Assembly (NCBI GenBank): GCA_000333855.2
Contig: CM007320.1
Span: 2,709,684 to 2,773,683, forward strand
Length of the DNA: 64,000 bases
Reading direction: 5' to 3'
DNA from: Endotrypanum monterogeii
Lineage: Eukaryota; Euglenozoa; Kinetoplastea; Trypanosomatida; Trypanosomatidae
The position numbers and the translations under genes are program-made. The notes under the pieces are model-generated. The model was not told where the DNA came from. It saw only the letters and a list, made by a program, of their open reading frames with translations, and did not search any database. Numbering within the stretch: position 1 is the stretch's first letter; every line of letters starts with the position of its first letter. This document shows positions 49,752-60,870 of the stretch, in pieces.

Positions 49752-52325
49752 ATGAGCAATATCACAGACTGGACCCGCTTCCTTGTGTTGCTGGAGAAGA
49801 GAGGAGTTCGCTTTGATCAAGTACTGTACGCTACTGACCGTCAGGAGGTGATTCGTGCCGCAGGTATCACGGACGCACTGAGTATCGCCGTTATAGAGAC
49901 GGAGTGGCAACGTCAGTGCAGCAGCGGAAAAGATGCCGCAGACTTTAAGTCTCTGGGCCGCCAGAGCTCTTCCGCAACGAGCTCTGTCGTAACACACACA
50001 TTGGCACCGCTCCTCGCTCAGCCACCATCAGGTGAGGGCGGGCATTTCACAATTTCGAGATCCTCGAACGGGAGTCTTGACGGTGTTACTGTTCTCCACG
50101 ATTCATCCCAGCTGGCTAGCATGCCAGAGGAAATACAGGATACAGTCCTGGTAACAGAGGTGCTATCAGCTGCCATAGGACTTGGTGGCATGTTCATTCA
50201 CTACACACCAACGGCGCGCGGCTCCACCGGCGGCTTTCAGATCTCCTCTCATGTGCCGGTCTCGATGCGAAGCCTCTGTGAAACCATCTTGCCTGTCGCT
50301 GACGCCTTCGCTGCGCTGCGCTGCATTGAAAAGGCCGAGTATTCTAGTCGCAGCCTGGTGCTCATGGCACTCGGCGAAGTGGTCTCGGAGATAAATACTA
50401 GCTACGCACACCAGGTCTCGAAACTACAGCTTTGGAGTGAGGGGCGACCGATGCCACTTATGGGGGCGGTGTCCGAGATTCTGCGAGTAGGGCATCACGT
50501 GGTGCGTCTGCGGCAGGTATTGCCTATGGATCTCATTCTCACAGCTCTCGCTGACACGGTGACTGGGGTGTCGACGTCATCGACTCTCGCTTCTCCCTCG
50601 ACAGGGTTGGTGGGACCTCGCATATTGAATCATTTGTATGAGCAAGTGAACAAATTCTCTGGTAGTCATGAAGATCACGAACTGCTGATGCTTCTTCTCC
50701 GTCGCTCGCTCGTTCCCTACCTGCGTATGTTGCAGCGATGGATGCACAGCGGCGTGCTGGACGACCCATACGGGGAGTTTTTCATATCGGAGTTATATCG
50801 CCCTGCGCGCCCCGCACCGACAGCCGCCAGTCACCAGCAGCAGCGACACGTTGGTCAGTTCTTTCTTGATGCCTTGGCGCCATCGGTATCAAACGCGGGG
50901 CGCAGCGGCGACATGGGAGCCGGCGGTCTCAGCTCCATTTCTCAGGGCCGATTTGGATCAAACAGACGTGCGGCGGCGCAGCAGGACGTGACCGCCTTCG
51001 AGCGCCGCTTTTCCCTCAACAAGAGCCTCGTACCCGTGTTCCTCAGGACGCCGGGTCGTGTAGCGAAGATGGTGTTTTTTGCTGGTAAGTACTGCTGTCT
51101 TCTGCGGGAGTACGGTGCGGCGCTGCCGGTGTTCCGCCCCCCATCACTGCTTGGTGGTGCCCCAGGGTCAGCGTCACCCGGCGCCAACGCCTCTGGGGAT
51201 GCCCTCATGACCTGGAGTGGCGCGGACCAACTCCAGCGTCAGGTGCAGGAATCGTTTGAGATTTCCAGCGGCTCCGTTATCCAGCTCTTGTTTAGTCCGT
51301 CCATCGACCTCCTTGGCCATCTCAAGTCTTTGAAGCTTTATTTTCTGCAAGAGCGCGGAGACTGGGTGGTCGACTTTCTCGACAGTGCCGACAGCCTCCT
51401 CGCCGAATACCCAGATCGCGTTAAAGCTCATTCGATGCAGGTTCTATTGCAGGCGGCGGTGGCTCGCAGCTGCGCCAGTGACCCGTATCATGACCTCATC
51501 GGATGCAGTTTTGCCAACAGCACCTTGGAGGAGCTGCTGCAAGAGCAGAACCGACAACGCGACAGCGGCCGCGATTCGGCTACTGCGGCCCTCGGTGAGG
51601 AGGCAAACGCAACTCTGGCGCCCCGTCGTAGCGCGGGCGGCGGCACTGGCGCCGAGGTTGATACTCGACGCAGTCTTGAGCTGCTTCAGCTGGAGACCGA
51701 CTTGCAGTGGCCCCTGACTCTCGTGCTGGATGCGAAGGTGACGCATCGGCTCAACGTGATTTTCCGCCTGCTGATTTGGGTGAAGACGTGTGAGCGGCGC
51801 TTGTGTGAGCTGTGGTACACAAACGAAGTCCTCGGTGAGTTCAGCGCCGCCTACGGACTGAAACATCAATTCGAACAGTTTCTGCGCCAATTTCAGTTTT
51901 ATGCCGCTCATTTTGTGTTGGAGCCACTGTGGAGTCGCCTGATAGCCCGCATCGGTCAAGCGGACAGTGTGTTCAGCATATCCCAGGCCCTCACCGACTT
52001 TTTCGACCATGTTGAAAAAGGGTTAGCCCTCTCCAGCACCCAGCGCTTTCGCAGCCTGGCGCACATTCTCGAGCTCACGGAGCGCTTCTGCGAGGTTGGA
52101 ATGCACAGCAGTACGGCGACGATGCCGTTAATTGAGGCAACGTTGCACTCCGTTGAGGATCAATTTTTGCGTGCGCTGTCAGAGCTTGCGTCGCCAGTGG
52201 GATCCGACTACCCGCAACTGGTGCCTCTGCTTACGTGGCTTGACTTCAGTCGTTTCTACGACCAAAACAATATCTATCACGTCGCACACGGTGCGGCCGG
52301 CACTGCTGCAAGTCGAACCCTCTGA
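49752..52325 (+). CDS. Gamma-tubulin complex component, GCP2-like (Spc97/Spc98 family)
   Basis: 857 aa from ATG 49752. GRIP1-like region ~130-350: TEVLSAAIGLGGMFI (~132), a helical bundle, and the family hallmark LQRWMHSGVLDDPYGEFF (~325-345), in which W-x(3)-G-x(2)-D-D-P-Y-x-E-F is diagnostic. GRIP2-like region ~500-850: LLGHLKSLKLYFLQERGDW (~517-535) and LQWPLTLVLDAKVTHRLNVI (~651-670), whose WPLTL block favours GCP2 over GCP3. With GCP3 and gamma-tubulin it forms the gamma-tubulin small complex that nucleates microtubules at basal bodies and spindle poles. Length is close to GCP2 in other eukaryotes. A Gln/Ser/Gly-rich insertion (~355-400) and a second one (~600-645) are in loops. Assignment to the GCP family is secure; subtype GCP2 is probable. 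Confidence 0.85.
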   Translation: MSNITDWTRFLVLLEKRGVRFDQVLYATDRQEVIRAAGITDALSIAVIETEWQRQCSSGKDAADFKSLGRQSSSATSSVVTHTLAPLLAQPPSGEGGHFTISRSSNGSLDGVTVLHDSSQLASMPEEIQDTVLVTEVLSAAIGLGGMFIHYTPTARGSTGGFQISSHVPVSMRSLCETILPVADAFAALRCIEKAEYSSRSLVLMALGEVVSEINTSYAHQVSKLQLWSEGRPMPLMGAVSEILRVGHHVVRLRQVLPMDLILTALADTVTGVSTSSTLASPSTGLVGPRILNHLYEQVNKFSGSHEDHELLMLLLRRSLVPYLRMLQRWMHSGVLDDPYGEFFISELYRPARPAPTAASHQQQRHVGQFFLDALAPSVSNAGRSGDMGAGGLSSISQGRFGSNRRAAAQQDVTAFERRFSLNKSLVPVFLRTPGRVAKMVFFAGKYCCLLREYGAALPVFRPPSLLGGAPGSASPGANASGDALMTWSGADQLQRQVQESFEISSGSVIQLLFSPSIDLLGHLKSLKLYFLQERGDWVVDFLDSADSLLAEYPDRVKAHSMQVLLQAAVARSCASDPYHDLIGCSFANSTLEELLQEQNRQRDSGRDSATAALGEEANATLAPRRSAGGGTGAEVDTRRSLELLQLETDLQWPLTLVLDAKVTHRLNVIFRLLIWVKTCERRLCELWYTNEVLGEFSAAYGLKHQFEQFLRQFQFYAAHFVLEPLWSRLIARIGQADSVFSISQALTDFFDHVEKGLALSSTQRFRSLAHILELTERFCEVGMHSSTATMPLIEATLHSVEDQFLRALSELASPVGSDYPQLVPLLTWLDFSRFYDQNNIYHVAHGAAGTAASRTL

Positions 52326-53154
52326 CACAGAAAAGAAACATTTCTGTGGTTGCGGCTTGGGTTGTTTCGTTGGAGTAAGTTCAGCACGACAACAGCAGCA
52401 ACAACAACAAAAAGCAAATACTTTTCAAGGCAACATCTGCGCAGCACCGCAACTTTCGCCTTTTTCTTTCGTGTCTGGATGCGGCTTTGCCTCTCTGTGA
52501 GCCTTGTGCGCCGCGGATCCTGCGGGTTTGAGGTCTACTCGGAGAAAGCGAAGCTAGCGGTATCCCCGCATCTCGTTTCATGCCATTGAAGAGGGGGTAG
52601 TGAGGAGCGAAGGAGGATGGTTGGACGGGAAGGAGAGAGCGAGATAGGCTTTCCTACCAATAGATTGAACTATAGAGCAGACTGAAAAGCGGCAAAGGCT
52701 CATGTCCTTTGTGTCACCTTCTCGTACCTTTGGGGATCGGTTGGCTTGATAAGAAACCTTGTGCTGATGATTGGACGAGGCAACGCAGCCACCATTGTTG
52801 TGCTCACTGTAAAATCGGGTTTCCTTTGAGCCTCTAAAAAAAAAAAAAAACAATGCAAACTGTTGTTGAACTCGTGAGCATTTTGTCAAAAATAAATGGT
52901 GGATGATTTCCGCACCGCTTTAACTTGACATCTCTTCTGCTTGACACCTTTCTCGAACATTGTCGTCTCGCTGCTCCTTTATCCTTTCCTCTCTCTCCCC
53001 CTCTCTAGTACCCGTTCACTTGCGGTTTTATCCCTGACCCAAGCACCACCACCTCCACGTCCCACGAAGGAAGCAAAAGTAAAAAGAGCGGTTGCGTGCA
53101 ACCAGAATTATTTCTGCTCAGCTCCACCGAGCAGCAAATGCGCTGAGCGAGACG

Positions 53155-53195
<41 letters not shown>

Positions 53196-54100
53196 GGGGG
53201 AGGGCGAATCGACGACATTGTCGAATGCACCGGTTGTGGGATAGTCAAAGTAAAGTTATTGTCGCCGATGGGCTGCACTGGTCGATGGATGGTGAGGGAA
53301 GGGAAAACCGAAGTACAGGCTAGACTTACGGGTAACCACAATTGATTTCATGTGAATTGCCGTGCCGTGCCGTGCCTAAAGCTCTGGTTGGGTGACCTGT
53401 TCTGTAAGCTCGAAGGAGCTTCGTAGGGAAGCGGCCCACACAGTGCCACAGAAGCTGCCGATTTTTATCTTGATGAGCACGGCAGATCGAACTCGACACA
53501 CAAGGAAGAAAGAGGCCGCTGAGTTTCCTGCCACTGCCGACTATTGAGACAGATCCACGGATATCCTTGTACATACGTTTGACGAGGCAGTCAAGCACTG
53601 TCATCATAGATGAGCTCCTGGATCAAGTGCACAGGCGAGCTTTCACGCTTACATGAACACCAAACGAGTATTAAAATGAGGCACGCGTGGAACATTTGAT
53701 AAGGTTCAGGGGGCGCCCGAATATTGCCGAAGGGGATGCACCGGCTCTGGCTGGACCTCCCTCGTACACTTTCCCTGGAGGGTGGCTACCCCCACACTTG
53801 ACACACCACTCACCCATCGTGGAGTCGTCTCGGCGCCCATTTCGGCGTTGCGCAAAACTATTTGTCCGTTGTTTTTTTTTTTGCGCGACTCTGCTGTACG
53901 GATAGCAGGGGAGGGGGGGGAGGGGGAGAGAAAAGAAGTTCAAAGCAGGTGATGCCGTCTCCTTGCGCAGTTAAAATCATCGGTTTCTCTTCCGACTCTC
54001 CTCTCACTTGCGCATTGTTCACGTGGCGTGCTTTTTTTACTTGTTCTCAACCTTCCCAGGTATGCCCATGAGGTCGTGCGATGATCGACACCTCTCTACA

Positions 54101-54142
<42 letters not shown>

Positions 54143-54926
54143 GTGTGTGCTGCACAACTCTGCATAGCATTCATCATTATTTGGTTACAAAGCTCCTGAA
54201 ACAAAAATTCCTGCTGATTCTCAACTTGTGTTTTTTTTCTTCTCTGGTCAACCTTTTTCTGCTGTGATTTCGTTGTGCGAGTAGGTCTTCAATCGAGGGA
54301 CAAGAGGAAGATGGCTGGGATGGGATGGGGTGCTGCTGCTGCTCCACTAACACGTGTACAATCACGCCGTCTCCACAGCCACCTCCCCTCCTTTTATGCT
54401 TACCAGATTCCCTCATTGCTGCTCCCCCCCCCCCCAACACACACACACACACACCCTCTTGAAGATGCGTAGGTTGACAGGGTTTTTTCTTTTTCGCAGT
54501 CTGCTGCGGCTCCAGTTTCGCAGTAGTGGACCATTCTGTCAAGGTGGGGAGGGAGGGGGGGAGGGGGGGGGTTGGTGAACTGCCCGTGCTCCATTTTTTC
54601 CTAATCGTTTTCCTGATCATAGCCGATCAGTTCTGATCGCTTGTAGTCGTCTTCACTCTTTCTCTCTCTCTCTCTCTCTCATTTGGTCTGACTTTCCGCG
54701 TCTCTGTGCCCCCTCACAACCCAACGCGATCCTTTGGACTGCATGACAGTTTTAAAGCTCGTTCTCAAAAAGGCTGCACGGGTGAACAGCCGTTGTTGTC
54801 TCCTAGGTTTCACGCCGTCACCTCATAGTTGATTACTCAACCGAGTGCTGTTATGAATATTGATTAATTGTTTATTCAGTTTCCTGTACCCCATTACCGA
54901 GGTAGAATACTCGCGAGCACTCAATC
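52326..54926 (+). other. Intergenic spacer
   Basis: 2.6 kb. It holds a (CAA/CAG)n-like stretch near 52390-52415 just after the stop, an A14 run near 52836, (TG)n near 53157-53188 followed by a G9 run, a less biased block at about 53340-53860 with antisense-open frames (see findings), (TA)n near 54104-54140, C- and G-runs near 54425-54570, and a (TC)n tract near 54660-54681 that may serve as splice signal for the helicase gene. Confidence 0.6.
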
Positions 54927-56622
54927 ATGTCGCACAAAAAAACGACCTTCAAGGAGCGCATTCGCAAGAATGACATGAGGCAGCGCCACGAAATCGGCAC
55001 CGGCTTGCGCAAACGCATGGGTGCTGCTCGCCGCATCTACAACCGCTTTGACTCTATGGATACTGATGCGCGGCCCATGGAGATGATTTTATCCGAGATC
55101 GCAGAAGGTATGGCTATTCCTAGTCAAGAGGCAGCTCTCGATCCCCGCAGCTTAACAGACTTGCTGCTTCGTCCTGCCAAGAGTCTTGTGGACGAGAAGA
55201 GTATGCTGGCGCGCACCAACGCTGCCAATTCTTCCTCTGCTGACTCTACGTCGAATTCCAATGGGACTACTCTCGCATCATCGAAGAAAAAATCGCGGAA
55301 ACATTACGCCCTCTTTGCGTCGGCTCCGCTTGCGGCCGAAAATGTGCTGCCGTCGCAGCCTTTGGCAGTAGATGATCCGCTTGCGTTGCCGGATACCCGC
55401 ATTTTTGAAGAGGAGGAGCGACAGCAGCGCATCGCGCATGAGGCAGCGGCGCAGAAAAACGAGAACAAGAATTTGTACCGCCACAGCGGGCAGTCATACC
55501 TGTTCTGGGAGCGTATAGCACTGCATCCACTTCTTCTTCAGGCGCTCAGGAAGCTGCACTTCACCCACCCCACTCCTGTCCAGGAAGAAGTCCTTCCCAA
55601 CGTGTTGGCACAGGGTAACGAAGATCTTGCAAAGCAGGTGATCAGCCAAGAGGGCAAAAAGAAAAAGAAACAAAAGAGTAACGGTGGTGCTGCAAACGGC
55701 GCTGGTCAGGATGTGGTCGTGTCTGCCGAGACGGGCAGTGGCAAGACGCTTGTGTTTGCGCTGCCCATCTTGCAAGAGCTGCTCACAACGATGGACAAGG
55801 AGGGAGCAGGATCACCTACGCGAGCGTCGTCAGGAAGTGCAGCAGAGGGGAATGCGACGCAGGTATGTTTGGACGCGGGTGTGGTGCAGGCCGAGCGGAG
55901 GTCGGCACGCCAAAGGCGCATTATGCACTCTCTCATCATTTCACCAACGCGTGAGCTGGCCCTTCAAATCCACAACGCTTTTCGTCAGCTGACCCAGTTT
56001 GCTCCACATGTAGTGGTGGGGTGCGTCGTCGGTGGCATGGCCCAGGAGCGCCAGCAGCGTGTCTTGAACCGACACCCCCACATTCTCATCTGCACCCCGG
56101 GTCGTTTGTGGGACTTGGTCCAGAAGAACGAGGGCTGTTACCTAGGCCATAGCATCAGCAGTCGTCTGCGCTACGTTGTTCTTGATGAGGCCGACAAGAT
56201 GCTGCAGTCCGGGCGCTTCGATGAGCTACGAACACTGTTGGAGCGCATCCACTGCGAAGTGCTTCCGGCAGGGTTTGTGCAGGAGCGTGAGGAGGGTGCT
56301 GAGGCAGGAGAAGTGTCCCTCGAGAGTGGCCGCTGGGACCCCGATACGAATACGTTCATTCCCTTCAGCAAAGAGGAGGTGGGCGCTCCAACGCGGAAAA
56401 GGGGTGCCGACGAGAAGACTGACACGACGACGGAGTCGGCTATGAAAATGAAAAAGGGCAAACGGCGCGCCCGCGCCGACGAAGGGGTGGCCGAGAAGGA
56501 CACCTCGTTGACTGTGCAGAGGAAGAGGGGAAAAGCAGACGATGTGGACCAGTCAACGACAAGGAAGCGTAAGGTATCCAAGAAGTGCGCGAGACAGGCC
56601 GCCAGTGCGATGGAGGAGAAGG

Positions 56623-56653
<31 letters not shown>

Positions 56654-57800
56654 TGACACTGAGGAGAGCACATTCGGTGTTCACCGCAAGAAGGATGAAC
56701 CGCAGCCTATCCCGATGCCACCAGAGCCGCCTGCTGAGCACCGTGTCGTTACCTATGTGACGTCCGCCACGCTGTCCTTGCAGACCAATTATGAGCGGCG
56801 TGACTTCTCAGCCCGGAAGAGTATCATTCGCACCTCCAACGCGGATGTTCTCAACAAAGTGCTTCAGCAGCTGGAGATCAAACCCAGTAATGCACTGGTG
56901 TTCTCGCTTGCGGAGTCTGCCACGGTTGCCGCACGCATCAACGAGACGTATCTTCGCTGTCCTGAGGATAGTAAGGACCTCTACTTGTACTACTTCCTGA
57001 AGACCTACCATGACGACCGCGCTATCGTTTTCGTGAATGCGATTTCTATGCTTCGGCGCTTGGTGAAGCTTCTCGAGGTGCTGGGTGTTGCGGTAGTGGG
57101 ATTGCACGCCTCCATGCAGCAGCGGCAGCGTCTGAAGTTCATTGACAAGTTCAAGCGAGGCGATATCCGCGTCCTCGTGGCCACCGACGTGGCATCGCGC
57201 GGACTAGATATTGATGGGCTCAAGTATGTTGTCCATTATCAAGTGCCGCGCACTACCGACGCGTACATCCACCGCTGTGGCCGTACGGCACGTTGCGGTG
57301 GCACCGGTCTCTCGCTGCTGCTGGTCAACGCCCAGGAGCACATGTCCTTCCGAAAGCTCATGGAGTCGCTCGGCCGAAAGGAAAGCGAGGTAGAGACATT
57401 CGCGCTTCAAGCGACAGTGGTGCATCAGCTTCACAGTCACCTGCGCATTGCATGGCAGATCGACAAGCTTCAAAAGGAAGTCAGGAAGTCATGCGCGAGC
57501 AATCAGTGGGTGAGTCGCATGACAAGGGAGGCGGAATTGGAAACGGATGACATGTACGACGATGCTGCGGACGCCGATAATCGGGAAAAGAAAAAGGCAC
57601 TTCGCATTTTGCAGCGTGAGCTCGAGCTACTCGTAAAGAAGTTCACCGGCCAGTACGGGGGAAAGGGTGCTTTCCGAACGAGCGCTTCCGCATTGGGTGC
57701 CAAACAGGCAGAGCAGCGGTTGAGAGAGCGCGCGGACCGTCAAACGGTTTGTGCGACAGGTAGAAAGAAGAAGAGCGGCGTCAAGGGCGTCGCGAATTAA
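54927..57800 (+). CDS. MAK5: DEAD-box ATP-dependent RNA helicase, DDX24/Mak5-like
   Basis: 957 aa. Helicase motifs in order: Q-motif region (FWERIALHPLLLQAL...FTHPTPVQ, ~190-220), motif I AETGSGKT (267-274), Ia SPTRELALQ, motif Ib TPGRL, motif II DEAD (420-423), motif III SAT (613-615), RecA2 with IVFVN, ATDVASRGLDI, and motif VI HRCGRTAR (782-789). Between motifs II and III lies a ~150-residue charged insertion (~470-590) with a Glu run encoded by (GAG)n. The long insertion, the FW before the Q-motif and the ARC after motif VI fit Mak5/DDX24, which works in the nucleolus in 60S subunit assembly. The N terminus is basic and the C terminus is coiled/basic, as in other ribosome-biogenesis helicases. 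All catalytic residues are intact. Confidence 0.88.
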
Positions 57801-58987
57801 TACCTGCCGCGTACTGGAGGTCCTCAGAGGGGCGGGAGGAGAGGGGGGAGGGGGGTACAACAACAACAACAACAACAAAAAGATGTGTTGAGCCAATAAA
57901 GTCTGTTCTTGACTTCCACTATACACTCTTTTATCCCCTCTGTTTCTTGTATACTCATTTCCCTTTGTTGCACCGATTACTTCTTGGAGTCGGAACCTTC
58001 CTTCCTGCTCCCTTTGTGCGCTCGTCATTTCCGTTCTCCTTCGCTTCCCCCCCCCTTCTTTTGTTCCCGCGGAGGTGGCGTGAGTGCCACGGAGGGAGGG
58101 AAGGAGGGGGGGGAGAGATGTAGCATAAGAGGGTGCTAGGCTGAGTGTGTGATTAGCGGTTTGTGGGGATTTTCCTCTCTTTCAATTGTTGTCGACTCCG
58201 ACTTCCTGGTGGTCGTACGACCGCATGGAAATCAGATGTTAAGATCGAATAACGAAGGACGCAATAACAGCAACACTAACAAAACGACCCGCCACACTTG
58301 CGTAACTTCTTCTCTGTTGGAGACTGTTGTGTTTGTGTAATCCTGCGAAAATGTTTTTGTTGTTTGATTCCTCTCGGTGTGTGCGGCCAATTAACTTACC
58401 CTTCCTCTTTTCTACAGCATTTTTTTTTTTTCTTTGCTCTTGTCCTCTTCGAGGCTGCGCACAACTTCTCTTCTGCCAGCGGCGCTGGACATAAACTTAG
58501 TTTACACACACACAGAAATAAATAGAGCTTACCTATCCCTACACGCATCCTTGCGTGCGATACTGAGGTAGGGCTTATGGTTCGCTTCCCTGGTCCTGGC
58601 GCTTTGGTTTTGGGCCACGTATGCGCGTGTCAAGTCGGCGCATCGCTTTTCCAGCCGTCGCTGCTTCGGTGTGTCGGGACCACCCCCTCAAAGAGCACAA
58701 TGTGCTAGTGCGTTGTGGGCCCATTTTTACCTTTCCCCCTTTCCAGAGTTTAGTAGGTGGCCTGGCAAGGGAAAAGCGCTATCGTTCAAAGGTCGTCGTC
58801 ATCCCGTTTCTCTTTACCCGAAACTTTTAATATGAGGAGTTGTGCGCACTATAGAAAATGAAAAATAATTACATATCAAGACTGCTATGGTGAGGCCTCC
58901 ACAAAATCTTTTCCTGTTGTTCTCCACCTCTTGGTTCATTCCTCCGCCGGTATTCGAGGTACAAAAATCACACACATATACACACAC

Positions 58988-58990
<3 letters not shown>

Positions 58991-59037
<47 letters not shown>

Positions 59038-59227
59038 ATATAGTAACTAATAACGTACGTCTACTATAGTAGTAAGTAAAACTAAAAAAACTACTTACCG
59101 TTCTTACGTAGTTTACGGTTTNNNNNNNNNNNNNNNNNNNNNNNNNNNNNNNNNNNNNNNNNNNNNNNNNNNNNNNNNNNNNNNNNNNNNNNNNNNNNNN
59201 NNNNNNNNNNNNNNNNNNNNNNNNNNN

Positions 59228-59272
<45 letters not shown>
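58991..59272. repeat. (TA)n tracts flanking an assembly gap
   Basis: (TA)n from about 58991 to 59034 and again from 59228 to 59269, with 106 N at 59122-59227 between them. Both tracts end in ATATATGTGTATAT, so the two sides may be the same repeat placed twice, or one long repeat that could not be assembled. Confidence 0.8.
59122..59227. other. Assembly gap (106 N)
   Basis: Unresolved bases; true length and content unknown. It lies in a spacer between genes. Confidence 0.99.
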
Positions 59273-59329
59273 ATATGTAAACATAAACTTGGCCATATAT
59301 TAGGAATAACAAAAAAAAACCAGTTCCTT

Positions 59330-59378
59330 TCTCGATTGGTTTCTGCTGCCCCTCTCCTCCTCCCTTTCACTCGGCAAG
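59330..59378 (+). promoter_or_regulatory. Polypyrimidine tract and candidate spliced-leader acceptor AG (59377-59378) of the 202-aa gene
   Basis: T/C-rich tract (CTGCCCCTCTCCTCCTCC core) followed by GGCAAG. The next ATG is at 59578. Confidence 0.55.
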
Positions 59379-59577
59379 GCGTCTCCGTCTGCAACAAGGG
59401 TAGCCCAACGTACCACATCCAACGCACAAAAAAATAGTACTCGAAGGATAAAAAACTATATATACACACAGAGTAGGGGCACATACGGTGGGTGTGGCGG
59501 TGGTAAATAAGAGAAAAATAAGGAGGGGAAATAACAACGAAATTCTTTTTTCACCATTTCTCAAGTCAAATACAAGA

Positions 59578-60186
59578 ATGCGCTGCGCTCTCATGTCAAG
59601 AGCCACCTCAGTGGCAGTCCTCGCCGACAAGACTCTTGTGTCTCCGCTTTTTTTTTCGCCAACTCAGTCATCGTCGCTGTCGACTTCATCATGCCTGCAC
59701 CGGTGCGTATCGGCGCAGTGCTCTCTCTATCACAGTAGCGGCCTTCTCGTCCCTACCCGAATAGTTAACTTTGACCTGCGCAAGTACGAAATGGAAAAGC
59801 GACGTCTTCGCGAGCTGGAGAAGGCCGGAATCGATCCGGCCAACGAGGATGACGCACCATGGATTGCTCCAGAGGAACAACAGCGACTAGACGAGGAGGA
59901 CGAGCAGCGGCGTGCAGAAATGGAAGCTCAGCGACAGGCATTCCTAAAAAAGCGGGCAGAGGAGGAGGCGGTGAAGCGGCAAAGGTTTAAAGAGTTCCGC
60001 GCGCGGCAGATTGCCATGAGTCGCCAACGCAAGGAGACGGCTGCAGAGAAAAAAGAGGAGGCACGTCAGCACCGTCAGAAGACGAGTCGTGTCGAGGGTC
60101 TCGAAGGAGACTCTCTAGAGGATAACGCCGGTGTGGCGGCTGGTGACCCCGGTGTCGAACAAGCACCAGAAGGCAGCAGGACCTAG
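59578..60186 (+). CDS. Small basic coiled-coil protein, probable mitochondrial import
   Basis: 202 aa from ATG 59578 (MRCALMSRATSV); the frame is open to 59488 but begins only at GTG. Residues 1-55 are rich in Ser/Arg/Ala/Leu with few acids, as in mitochondrial presequences; a second Met (MSRATS) is at residue 6. From ~71 to 165 it is a highly charged helix (Glu/Arg/Gln-rich, for example EEEAVKRQRFKEFRARQ), preceded by a GIDPANEDDAPWIAPEE segment. The last ~30 residues are acidic. No family recognised. It could be a mitochondrial ribosome or RNA-editing accessory subunit, but that is a guess from size and composition only. Confidence 0.7.
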   Translation: MRCALMSRATSVAVLADKTLVSPLFFSPTQSSSLSTSSCLHRCVSAQCSLYHSSGLLVPTRIVNFDLRKYEMEKRRLRELEKAGIDPANEDDAPWIAPEEQQRLDEEDEQRRAEMEAQRQAFLKKRAEEEAVKRQRFKEFRARQIAMSRQRKETAAEKKEEARQHRQKTSRVEGLEGDSLEDNAGVAAGDPGVEQAPEGSRT

Positions 60187-60870
60187 AATAGGCGGAGTGA
60201 CAACCCCTTTGCTTTCTTCTTTGCACTCGCTCTATTAGGTTCGGCAAAAAAAAAAAGCGATAGAAGCTGCTCGTAAAAAAAAAGATCGGCGTGGGTGTTA
60301 TTGTGTGACATACTCATAATCAAAACGGTTCCTCGACGCCACGTCTTGGCGCACATTCGTACCACAATATCTTCTGTATGTGGCCATAGGATCCTTTTTT
60401 TTTCTCCCGCTGATCTACATCTAGAGTCGTGTTCTTCCCTGATGGATTCTTCTCGTAGACACCTTATTACTTTTGCCTGACGCGGCGTGTTCTCCCTCCG
60501 AATCGTTTTTTTTTTTCCGTGATTGCGCTTCCTTGTCGAGACAGTGATGGAATATATTTAGAAATTGTCCAGCGCTTCTAATATGATCATTAGGTACTGC
60601 CTTGTCCCTGCCTCCGTCTAACACCGGAGGTAGACTCATTAGCGCAGTCCCTGCTTTGCTGGAACCCGCCGCTCTACCAATAGCTTTGACCTGTGCGTGT
60701 GTATACAAAGGGCTCCATGCCTTTTAGATATCTGGTCTCCTTCTACTTCAAAACATTTCCCCCTTCTCTTTTCTGATGGGTTTCCCCTGCTCACCTACAC
60801 ACACACGCACACACACACACACACACATCGCAGTCACCACTGCATAGCTGCATTAGCCCCGTCCGCTGAG
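60187..60870 (+). other. Short intergenic spacer before eL22
   Basis: 0.7 kb with A-runs (60246-60257, 60276-60284), T-runs, a T/C tract near 60733-60790 and a (CA)n tract at about 60797-60827. Confidence 0.65.
60733..60833 (+). promoter_or_regulatory. Pyrimidine tract, (CA)n and candidate spliced-leader acceptor AG (60832-60833) of eL22
   Basis: A T/C-rich stretch is followed by (CA)n and then ATCGCAG. This leaves a ~37-nt 5'UTR before ATG 60871, a short leader as expected for a highly expressed ribosomal protein gene. Confidence 0.55.

Larger units (their letters stand above)
57801..59577 (+). other. Intergenic spacer with assembly gap
   Basis: 1.8 kb. It holds a (CAA)n tract near 57858-57880 after the helicase stop, G-runs near 57840-57856 and 58095-58112, a stem-loop near 58537-58573, two (TA)n tracts flanking an N-filled gap, and the T/C tract leading to the next gene. 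No gene recognised. Confidence 0.6.

Noticed and set aside
58814..59484. Minus-strand frames running through the N gap
   Set aside because: They are Tyr-Ile repeats from (TA)n plus unknown residues; artefacts.
60697..60870. N-terminal extension of eL22 with a Thr-His repeat
   Set aside because: Encoded by the (CA)n tract and leader; eL22 homologues begin at the MVAVRAK-equivalent position.
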